Position numbers and translations under genes: made by a program. This document shows positions 12,401 through 24,400 of a stretch of DNA of 64,000 bases, in pieces (positions within the stretch are counted from its first letter, which is position 1; every line of letters begins with the position of its first letter). The stretch is taken from the NCBI GenBank assembly GCA_005408345.1, contig SEMN01001330.1, forward strand, positions 1 through 64,000, read 5' to 3'. Source of the DNA: Macquaria australasica. Lineage: Eukaryota; Chordata; Actinopteri; Centrarchiformes; Percichthyidae. The notes below the pieces were generated by a model, which saw only the letters and a list, made by a program, of their open reading frames with translations, was not told the DNA's origin and ran no database searches.

Positions 12401-15400
12401 TTTCATCGAGTGAGGGACGTAAGGTTTTTTTTTCTTGGACGCGTCGTTGAACTGGTTCTGCTCGGACTGAGTGAAGAGACAATTATTTCAGCGCACACAA
12501 GATACGTTTCAGGCCTGCGCCGTTTGTTATTTTTGCGTGCGTGAGTACTCTGTTACCCCTTTTCCACCGGAGCAGTTCCAGGGCCGGTTCGGAGCCGGTG
12601 CCTAATCTGGAACCAGTTCTTCCTTTTTCGACCGCCTAAGAACTGGCTCTGGGCCAGGAAAACTGGTTCCACAGCGGCACCAACTCTTTGCTGGTCTAGA
12701 ACCAAGAACCGCTTACGTCACGGGCTGGGGGCGGGATTATCGTGACCAATAACACCTTACGTTCAGAATCAAAATGTGTTAGATAATTACCTTTCTTCTT
12801 GAATGTAATCGCCGCATATAGCAATCACGCCGAGCAGCAACAACGCATCGGAACAGTCTTGTTTGGATGCCAATGTAGATTTTCAAAGCCAGGAACAACA
12901 CCTGAAGAGGTACGGCGCCCGCCATTGTTGTTGTCTTCTGCCCGAAGTTGGCGCTAGTGTTGCTCGGAAACTGAAGACGTACAGAGTGACGTAATGACGT
13001 GGCTCTCTAACCCGTAAAGCTGGTGGGAACGCAAACGAGTTCTTTGTAGGTTCGCGAGTTGAACCAATTGCGAACCGGCACTAGCACCAGCCCAGAACTA
13101 GCACTAAGTTCACTTCAGTGGAAAAGGGGTATGTGAGTGTGTGTGTTGGGCCCTATTTGTATTTTGCACTGGAGATATATTTCTATACTGAGAGTTTTCT
13201 TGATAACTGTAAAAGTACAGTAGTGAAGAGAATTAAGTGCTCAGGGTTATTCAGACGTTTAAAAATTAACAGGTTACACTCAGTGAGTAACGTTCTTTGA
13301 GGCACATCGTGTATTGTTAGAGTGTAGGTTACTCACGTTGTTTAAGTACCTTGTGTATTCCTGTGGGTAATATTTGGCCAGTATATTATTTAAAGTAGGG
13401 TAGTGGGTTATTGTTATAGTAATTTTTATTTATTTGTTTGTTTTTATTTCTTTTCACATTAATATAGTATATTGTACTAGTATTCATAACTATAATATTT
13501 TATAATAATCAAAATATTTTAAGTAAAGGTTTTATTGATCATTTGATATAGTGTCTGGGTTTAATTATCTAACATGGGTTTGATTAAGTGTTTTCACAAG
13601 TTGACTCCAGTAGTATCACATTAGCTAAACACGAACCCAGGACCCCCAACTTCTAGGTAAACAGGGTTGGGGTGCTACAACATCACAAAATACTCCTTAG
13701 ACTTTAGACTTTATTGTCCCCAGAGGGAAATTCTTTTTCACAGCTCTGTACATGGAGTGGGTATCACCATTCACACCCAAAGTTATCACTAGACATACTC
13801 GTACACATACCCATAAACATTCCTAAAAAAGAAAATTACCTGTTTAAAAACGTAATGGCTTGTGGAACAAATGAAACCTTGGATCAACTTTTCGTGAATA
13901 GAGGGGGGCAATATCGCCACCCAGATGGTAACAGGTCAAATGAGGAGGAAAGGGGGTACGTCTGGTCACCCACAATGTTGTTTGCCTTCAACATTCTATC
14001 ACTGTAGATGAATTCCATGTTTGGTAGTGTTATACCTAGCAGTTTGCTGACCGTTGTTACAGTTTTTCTGACAGTCTTTTTTCTGTTCCTCAGTAGAATT
14101 GCCAAACCAGCTGATGATGCAGAAGGTTAAAATAATAAAACATAAAAGCACAGTAAAACATTTGGAGCATTTTGTTGTGGACATCAAGGACATCAATTTC
14201 TTTAAAAAGTACATTCTTTGTTATCTTAGTGCTTATGAGGTCAGTCCACATGTCCCATTTAAGTTTATGGTAGAGCACAATGCCAGGGTACTTGTAATCT
14301 GTAACTCCCCATTAATAAAAGTAAGGTTTGAGCATTGTTTCTAAAATCAATGAATAATTCCTTTGTTTTAGAGGTGTTTAGGAGGTTTGACTTCTCACAC
14401 AGATTTAGGAAGTAGTCAAGAATAGTAGCAGCCTTAGCACTGTTACCACTTTCAAATTGACAAAAGAAGGTGTTGAGCTGGTTTGCCATTTCCAGGCCCT
14501 CACTACCATGCAAGACAAGGGTAGGTTTTCCCCTGCCCTTGTGTGGAACATTGGTCATGGTTTTATTTCCCTGCCATGCCTCTCTGGGATTGCTGGATGC
14601 CAGAGAGGCCTCTGTCTTTTGTTTATAGTGTACATGTCTAGCTGTATTCGTTCTCTGTGTCCCTTCTAGCGGTTTCATCCTGGTTTTTGTAAGCTTTTTT
14701 CTTCTAAATTTTATAAGTTTTTTTTTAATTTGATAGACACCCAAGGCTAATCATTAGGATAGACTTTAAAGGTCTTAGTAGGTATCACAGAGTCTACACA
14801 GAATTGTATGTAATCACACTGCTATAAGATGATAATTAATATCAGGGATATTAAAGACCTCACATAATGTGCAGTTGAAACATCCCAGCCATTATGCTGT
14901 CATTGTTCCACACTTTGACGGCCCTTTTTTGAGGCTTCTCCCTCTCTAGTAGCCTCTGATAGACAGGGCGGAGATGGACCACACACTCGGGATAAACTTT
15001 GGTGCGTCAGTTGAAAGTGACCCAAGTTTCTGTGAGAGGTTAAAAATAATCTCTAGTAACTTATTAAAATTTGCCTTTGGCTGAATATATACCACGGTGA
15101 GGAAAAACTGAGGAAACTAAAGTTTTTCAGCCACTTCAATCGGTGACGAATGCTGCCCTTACATGCACATTTTTGCGTCGTCTGTGTAGTACCACTCTTC
15201 TAAGACAGTTCGGTATCAAGTCTACAATGGTTGAATAGTCCGGAGATATGTGATGGCATAACAACAGTAAGGATTCTCTGCTGTATCGGGTTTCATAGGC
15301 TACACCACCAGCATCATAGCTGTGGTTAGGTCCATGGGTAAATCACCACAAACAGTCCAATCATGCACCATAAAGCGAAATCCATAACTGTTACTTCAGT

Positions 15401-18400
15401 GCAAGCGAGGTACGAGGTAAAAAACAAAAAAATCACATCCACACAGCCAACATGATAAAAACACACAAATGCCAAGCGTGAAACGCAGCAGAGCAGCATG
15501 TCAACTTTCTGCAGTATTCCTTTTCATAAGTGGGTTATTTGAGAAACCTGATTTCCCAGCAAGATGTATCCTGGAGAATGTTGATTTGTTGTCCATGTAA
15601 ATAACAAGATTTCTAATCTGCTTTTATATGTAAGCATGCATGTAAAAACAAATACTGCAGACAAAGTATCACTGTGACTGCAGAGCTGCAGGATGAAAAG
15701 AGAGATCATTACAGTTCGAGATGCATCCTTGTATTCAAAATTAAATTACTATGAGGTTTACTTGTAGTGTCTCCATATCCATATGGGCTTTGATGCGGCT
15801 TTGGACACATGCGCATGCAACAACCGGCAGAAACAGGGAGCGTGTTTGTCTGACTACAAGTTTGTACTGTCCTGTTAAGTTTTAAGTTGTTAAGTTTCGT
15901 CATAGTGACCTGTAGACCCTCGTATTGCTGGCTGGATTGTAGACTTCCTCATGTGAAGGATGCCAAGAGTGAGAGTAAATGGTCAATTGTCCAAGCTGTC
16001 AGGTAACATCCACTGGCTCTCCTCTTCTGTACATATTGTATTTAATGACTGCCGCAGCATGTATGAAAACCATCAGATTTTTAGTACTGAATTTGTCAAA
16101 GACTAAGGATGTGCATTGATTTTAGACGTTCTCACCCCTCTCCTGACAGTACAGTGATTGATGGCCAAAATATAGATATAGTGGAGTCACAACTATTTGG
16201 GAACTATACTATTTAATTCAATTCAGTTTTATTTATATAGCGCCATATCATAACAGTTATCTCAGGGCACTTTTTCGAGTAGAGCAGGTCTAGACCGACT
16301 CTTTATATTTACAGAGGCCCAACAATTCCCACCATGAGCAGCACTAGGCGACAGTGGCAAGGAAAAACTCCCTTTTAACAGGTAGAAACCTTGAGCAGAA
16401 CCAGGCTCTAGGTGGGCGGTCATCTGCCTCAACCGGTTGGGTTTAAGGGGGAGGGGGGCGCGGGAGAGAGAGAGCAGGAGGAAAGAGAACATACAGCAGC
16501 ACAATACAGTTCCACATAGGGATGTAAAGCAATAGTTGTGGTAATGGTATTGATAACATCAACAGAAATAATACTAAGAGCAATATTATAATAGTAATAC
16601 TAATGATAAGAGCAATAACAGTAATAGCAGCAGTGGGTGCAGAGCAGGAGCACGGGGGCAGCAGGTGGCTGCAACCATAGATCCAGACTCTATAGCTCCG
16701 AAGGCAGAAACACCTGCAGAAAGCAACAGAAGGAGAGAGAGAGAGAGAGAGGAGAGAACGCACACAACTACGGGAAGAAGTTGAATTAGTAACAAGCACT
16801 GATGGGATATGAGGGCGTACAGATGGATAGGAATAGGAGGAGAGAGGAGCTCAGTGCATCATAGGAAGTCCTCCGGCAGTCTAGGCCTATATCAGCATAA
16901 CTAAGGGGTGGCTCAGGGGTCACCTGAGTCAGCCCTACTATAAGCTTTATCAAAGAGGAAAGTCTTAAGCCTACTCTTAAATGTGAGGAGGTTGTCCGCC
17001 TCCCGTACACAAAGTAGGATCTGGTTCCACAGGAGAGGAGCTTGATAGCTGAAGGCTGTGGCTCCCATTCTACTTTTAGATATTCTAGGAACCACAAGGA
17101 ACCCTGCATTCTGGGAGGTAGGTAGGGTACTATGAGCTCTTTAAGACATGATGGTGCCTGACCATTTAGGGCTTTGAAGGTGAGAAGGATTTTAAATTCT
17201 ATTCTGGATTTTACAGGGAGCCAGTGTAGAGAAGCTAGTATTGGAGAAATATGATCTCCTTTTCTGGTTCTTGTCAGTAAACGTGCCGCAGCATTCTGGA
17301 TCAGCTGGAGAGTCTTAAGGGACTTATTGGGGCAGCCTGATACTAGAGAGTTGCAATAATCCAGCCTAGATGTAACAAATGCATGGACTAGTTTTTCTGC
17401 ATCTTTTTGAGACAGGATGTGCCTAATTTTTGCAATATTACGTAAATGAAAAAAGGCAGTTCTTGAAGTTTGTTTTATGTGGGAGTTGAAGGACATATCC
17501 TGATCAAAGATAACTCCAAGAGGCCAGGGCAATGCCATCTAGAGAAACTATGTCTTTAGATAATGTGTTTCGAAGGTGTTCGGGGCCAAGTACAATAACT
17601 TCGGTTTTGTCTGAGTTTAACATCAGAAAATTGCAGGTCATCCAGGTTTTTATGTCCTTAAGGCATGCTTGAAGTTTAGCTAATTGATTGGTTTCATCTG
17701 GCTTGATCGATAAATATAATTGGGTATCATCTGCATAACAATGAAAATTTATGGAGTGCTTCCTAATAATATTGCCTAAAGGAAGCATATATAAGGTGAA
17801 TAGAATTGGTCCAAGCACAGAACCTTGTGGAACTCTGTGACTAACTTTGGCGTGCATAGAGGATTCATCGTTAACATGTACAAACTGATATCGATCTGAT
17901 AAATAGGATTTAAACCAGCTTAGTGCGGTGCCTTTAATGCCAATTAAATGTTCTGGTCTCTGTAATAGAATGTGATGGTCAATGGTATCGAATGCAGCAC
18001 TAAGATCTAGTAAGACAAGTACAGAGACAAGTCCTTTGTCGAATGCAATTAGAAGGTCATTTGTTACTTTCACCAGTGCTGTCTCTGTGCTATGATGCAC
18101 TCTAAATCCTGACTGAAAATCCTCAAACAGCTTGTTGTTGTGTAGAAAGTCACACAACTGATTGGCGAAAAAAAGGAGGGTTAGATATAGGTCCATAATT
18201 TGACAAAACCCCTGGATCAGGAGTGGGCTTTTTAAGAAGAGGTTTAATTACAGCTACTTTAAAGGACTGTGGCACACATCCTTTTAATAAGGACAGATTG
18301 ATCATGTCTAGTAAAGAAATGCTAACTAAGGGTAAAACTTCTTCTTTAAGCAGCCTAGTTGGGACGGGGTCTAAGAGACACGTTGATGGCTTAGATGAGG

Positions 18401-21400
18401 AAATTATTGAAGTTAGTTGACTAAGGTTGATGGGAGAAAAGCAGTCTAAATGTACATCAGGTTTTACAGTTGTTTCTAAGGTTCCTGTGTTTGAAGATAC
18501 GTCGGTACCAACTGAGGGCAGGAGGTGCTGAATTTTGTCTCTAATAGTTAGAATTTTATCATTAAAGAAGCTCATAAAGTCATTACTACTGAGGTCTATA
18601 GGAATACATGGCTCAACAGAGCTGTGACTGTCAGCCTGGCTACAGTGCTTAACAGAAACCTGGGTTGTTCTTATTTTCCTCTATTAATGATGAATAGTAG
18701 GCTGCTCTGGCATTACGGAGGGCCTTCCTATAAATTTCAAGACTATCTTGCCAGGCTTAACGTGATTCTTCCAGATTGGTGGAACGCCATTTCCTTTCAA
18801 GTTTTCGCGAAGTTTGTTTTAATTTGCGGGTTTGCGGGTTATACCATGGAGCTAACCTCCTCTGTTTTATTATCTTCTTTTTTAGAGGGGCGATAGAGTC
18901 GAGTGTTATTCGTAGTGAGCCTGCAGCACTATCAACAAGATGATCAATTTGGGAGGGACTAAAGTTAGCATAGGAGTCATCTGTTACATTGAGACATGGA
19001 ACTGAATTAAATGCTGATGGAATAACTTCCTTAAATTTAGCTACAGCACTATCAGATAGACATCTAGTGTAGGAATGTTTGCCTAATGGCGTGTAGTCCA
19101 GTAATAGGAATTCAAAAGTTAATAAAAAATGGTCTGATAAAAAAGAATTCTGTGGAAAGACTATTAGATGTTCAATTTCAATGCCATAAACAAGAACAAG
19201 GTCGAGGGTGTGGTTAAAACAGTGAGTGGGTTTATGTACACTCTGACAGAAGCCAATCGAATCTAATAATGAGATAAACGCAGCACTAAGGCTATCATTT
19301 TCTACATCCACATGAATATTAAAATCACCTACAATAATTATTTTATCTGTTTTAAGGACTAAACCTGATAAGAACTCTGAGAATTCAGATAAAAATTCAG
19401 AATACGTCCAGGAGCTCGGTACACTATAACAAATAGAATTGGCTGTAGTGTTTTCCAGGTTGGGTGTGAAAGGCTAAGAACAAGGCTTTCGAACGAGTTA
19501 TAATTTGGTTTAGGTTTGATTAATAGGCTTGAGTCGAAGATGGCTGCAACTCCACCTCCTCAGCCTGTGCCTCGAGGAATGTGAGTATTAATGTGACTGG
19601 GGGGAGTGGATTCATTTAGGCTAACATATTCACCTTGACACAGCCAGGTTTCAGTAAGACAAAATAAATCAATATTATGATCTGATATTAGATCGTTTAC
19701 TAGAACAGCTTTAGATGAGAGAGATCTGATGTTTAAGAGTCCACATTTAATTCTCCTATTTTGTTGTACTGTTGCAGTGGAGGTTTTACTTTTTATTAGG
19801 TTTTTATGTGTAACTCCTCTTCTGTTTACTTTGGATTTAAATAATTTAAGTGGTGGGGGGCAGACAACCTCTCTGTGGAGTTTAGGGTGGGTAACTGCTC
19901 TAATGGAAGCGCAGAGAAGCGTGTAGGACTGCAACTCTGCCTCCTGGTCTGGACCACAGACTGTATTAAGTCTATGGTCTGAACTCTGAGTTGTCATGGC
20001 TTTGGGCCACTAATTAATTCGGCCAGATTGAGAGCGGCTGAGAGAGCGGCTCCATCCAAAGTGGGATGAATGCCATCTCTCCTAATCAGACCAGGTCTTC
20101 TCCAGAAAGTCCGCCAGTTATCTACAAAGCCCACATCATTACCTGGACACCACCTTGACAACCAGCGGTTGAATGATGACATGCAGCTATACATGTCATC
20201 GCTAGTGAGATTAGGTAGGTAGAGAAAACTACGGAGTCCGACATTGTCTTTGCATATGTACACACCAACTCAACATTAATTTTCGTGACCTCCGATTGGC
20301 ACAATCGGGTGTCAAAATTTGCTACCAGTAACACAGAAACACCGGCAACCAGTTTCAAACAGACATTTGAGAGTAATACTGATATGGTGTACAAAAAAAG
20401 CCAGCAGCATCTGTTTTGTCTCAAGAAACTCTCCAAGTTTCAGGTTGACAGGACCCTGATGACAATGTTTTATATGTGTGAGTTTGTGCTCACTTTCTCT
20501 TATCTGCTAGTATCAATCTCTCAATGTCAAACACAAAAATGTACTCAATAAGGTGGTTAATGTCCATAGCAAAATAACTAGCACTGCACAAGAAACTCTG
20601 CAGCATCTTTACAACAAACAGATAATAAGAAAGCAGAATCCATTCTGTCTGACTGTTTCCATCCGTTACATCAACAGTTTCTGCCAACTCCTTTATACCC
20701 GCTGCCATCTCCCTCCTTAACTGTAGGAGGAAAAGATAGTTATTTGCTTAATGTTTTATTATTGTTTTTTGTTTATCTTTTTTGAGTGAGTATTTTTACT
20801 GTGTACTTTTGTTTTCTGGTATAAGTGTTGTATTTTTGTGCCCTGTGTTTTATGTGTGCTAAATGTATGCATCCCACTGCTACACAACCAATTGCCCCAC
20901 TGGGGACGTGTAGTTTGTCAGTAAAATGCAGTGGTCAACAGTATCAAAAGCCTTTAAAAGATCCACAAGTAGTGCAGCACATGCTGTTTCTTGTCCAGTG
21001 AATGTATGATATAATTTAATAGTGTAGAACTGTAGTGGCAGTAATTGTATTGTTGTGTTGTGGTCTAAAACCCGACTGCTGTGGCAGTTATAGACTAGAG
21101 TATGCAGTTGCCTGTCAACCAGAGTTTCAAGGATCTTTGCAAGGGGGGAGATTTTAGAAACTGGATGATAATTGTTCATGTTATCAGTGGATCCACCTTA
21201 GTGTCAGAGGGATGACTACAGATGTACAACTGCAGTTTATCTGATTTGCATAAAGATGTAATGCTAGGCTTTTTAAAAAAAAAAAAAAATTAATTAAATT
21301 AATTAATAAATGACAGATGAGAGACACAAACTCAAACAAACCAACACAAACAAATAAACACACATGGAAAAAAAAAGAGGGTACCATAATGGTATCAATA

Positions 21401-24400
21401 TTAGACATGTAAAGAATGTGTGTGTGTATAGTTTGCTACTTGTTCACCAGATCCTGTCCAGCAACTAGTTCCTGCTAAGGGGAAACATTTCCCATACCTA
21501 TAAGGTGTCATACGATATCTCATACTCACTTTCCAAGCAAATTCCCTGCAGTATTTTGATTGTGATGTTTTCACTTAGGGAGTCTTTCTAATCTTCTGCT
21601 GGTATGTTAATTTCTAATTATTTTTCCCATTTCTCTTTTACTTTATTATCTTTAATGGTGAGCTTTTGCAATATTTTATAGATATTTGAAAGATTTGTTT
21701 CTATTTTGAATCAGGTATTCAAAATATTTGGAGGCTATCATTTCGAATGAGTTTATTCTGTGTTTTGTAAGTAATTGAGAGTATGTTACTAACCCCTTAC
21801 TAGCCCAGCAATCTTAAGATTTTATCAGATCTGTTTGGAATAAAATCATAATCATAACTTATTCAGTGAATCCTCTGGTGATGTTAGAGCTACTATTATA
21901 TCATCTGTGCAAAGTGCTAATTTATGTGTTTCTTTTCCTAACTGTATTCCTTTTATATCTACATTTTGTATCACTGCAACCTCTAGCACTTCAATGTAGC
22001 AAATAAAAGGGTGGAGAGAGAATCTCCCTGCCTGGTTCCTCTTTGTATTGTGAATCTTCTTGACAGTGTACCATTCATTTTTACTCTGGAGATTGGATTA
22101 CTGAAAATTGCTTGTAACCATAAGCCAAAGCTGTTAAAGATCTCAAACATAAACGGCCAACTCACTAAATTAAAGGCCTTCTCCGCATCTAATGTTATTA
22201 ACAGGTCTTCATTTTGCCTTTGAGCACAATCAATTAAATTTATTGTTCGCCTAATGTTGTCTGCCAGAAGCCTTCCTGGAATAAAGCCACACTGATCTGT
22301 GTTAATTATCTCTGTGAAAATGTTTTTTAATCTATTGGCTATTATTGCTGATATTATTTTATAGTCTGTGTTGAGCAATGATATGGGCCTATATGAGGAA
22401 CACTTTGTGCATCCTTCCCTTCTTTATAAATTAGCTATTATAGAGGATTGCTGTGTCTGTGCCCATTTTCCTGTATCTAATGCATAATTTTATGCTTTTA
22501 ATAGTAAGGGAGTTATTTGGCTTCTACATTTTTTGTAAAATTCATTTGTAAATCCATCATCTCCTGGTGATTTTCCAGCTTTCAGTCCCTATTTTTGTTG
22601 TTTGATTTCCTCTGCAGTGATTGCTTTTGTCAATTTGGGTTTTTTTCCTGTAACTGGTAGTTTAAGGTTACTCATATGTCTTGATTTTATTTCTATCTAT
22701 TCTTATTTCATAGTTTCATAGTAATTTACAAACTCTTTCTGCAATCTCTTCTTAGCCGGTTATTGTTTCTAACTGATCTATTTTCAATTTTGTAATACAG
22801 GCTTTCTTCATTTGTCTTTTAAATAGGTACTGCACACTTAAAACATGTTTTTTGAGCTGTAAACTAAATGATATGACTGTACTGTGATGAAACACGCCAA
22901 TGCTGATGTTGACATATCTTACCAAATGTATAAAAATTGACATTTCATCGGTTGAAAATGGCTCAACACACCATCTACTGTTTTAAATCAGCCCTGAACC
23001 TGCGAGGCCAATGCTAACAGAGTCAACCAGTTGGGACCTATCTACGTCATGAAATGTATATTAAAAAAAGACTAATCAGTGTCAGTCTCCCCTACGTCTC
23101 CTGACCCACATATTACGTAGCCACAAGGCCACGCCTCCTACAGTCGTCATTCCCTCACTCGTATTTTTTACATTTTCTGGGAGAGAGGGTTTTAGCTGAA
23201 TTTGAGGGCGTAGTTACGATTTAAGTTTTTAGGCCACATTATTTTAAGATTTTGGTCCACCATCCTAACTTTCCTGTTGCGTAAACCTTGTTAATCTATC
23301 GATCTCCAATATGCGTATTCTATCTAATTCAAGACGCTTTTCCTTAAATTGAATTTCAACTTTAATGCTGCTCATCTTCCTATGTCTATCCTCCATCATT
23401 TTATTTGCTCTAATAACTGTTTTTGTTGTGTTTCTCTGGCCTGTTTTTTTCCACTGATGATTATGAAATTACATGACCCCTCATGACTGCTTTGGCTTAT
23501 TGGCTTCCCATAATATAATTGCATCTTTATCCTCTATATTGTTCATTTATACATATTCAATCAATATCTTTTACATTTTTTCAAAAAAATTATTATCCTG
23601 TAAAAGAAAATTGTTTAATATCCAAATAGTTTTATGTTTAGTAGTTTTTAATGTTATTGTAAGTGAGACTGCTGCATGAGCAGATTTTTTTTTTAACCAT
23701 TTGGTGGTGGTGAAACAAGCAGTAAGCACAACACTGATATACAGTATTTATCACACTTTAAAGTTATGTTTGTCATGTTAGCAAATAGTTGCCTGTGCGC
23801 ACACACACCCATCAGACACAGCAACATTAGCATTTATTTAGAATCATCTTTCCACCACCGCCACCAGACTAATGTAAATCCTCTGGCTTTTTAGCTGCTT
23901 GATGATCCACTTTCTTCACCAGTTAGTCATTAACTTTGTGTCATTGTTGGGCAGGTAGCAGGTAGGCAGGTGTACAGCTGCCTGCTGTGGCTGGAAAGAG
24001 TGAACCGAAATAGTAAAGTTGTTGGTCGTAAAACCAATATTATGAGATAAGAGCCTACCAATGTCTGTAGATCTGTAGAGCAGAGGGTAACTGCAGAGTT
24101 GGTCATAATTCATTGTGACTTCATCACTACGAGCAACACTTTTCACATTACACATTCATTTGATCCATTGTTAATATAAAAATATGGATCAGTGCAGCTT
24201 TGATGGCAGATCTGATCAATTTCTTGGTCATGCAAGTGTTGAGGAATGATCAAATAAGGCAGTTGGGGTGTACTCTGTGTCACCAGCAACTTCTTTTAAA
24301 CTGCTAGGGAGGAACTTCAAGAGGAGGGTTTGACATGCGAAGGGTCACATATTTTTTTATGCAGCTGTCTGACCAACCAGCAGGAGTCACCAGTGCTGTA

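Larger units (their letters stand above)
16214..20285 (-). mobile_element. L2-type LINE, copy B (longest copy)
   Basis: The 3' end (minus strand) is the common fish L2 tail: on the plus strand aattcaattcagttttattt, then atagcgccatatcataac. Going left to right on the plus strand it holds the 3' UTR (16214-16900, with a GA-rich tract and a CAG-rich stretch), the RT (16913-18575), the endonuclease (18757-19997) and the end of an ORF1 (19994-20263). It is 5' truncated near 20285, where Rex1-like sequence of opposite orientation begins. It lies antisense in the large enpp6 intron. Confidence 0.88.
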
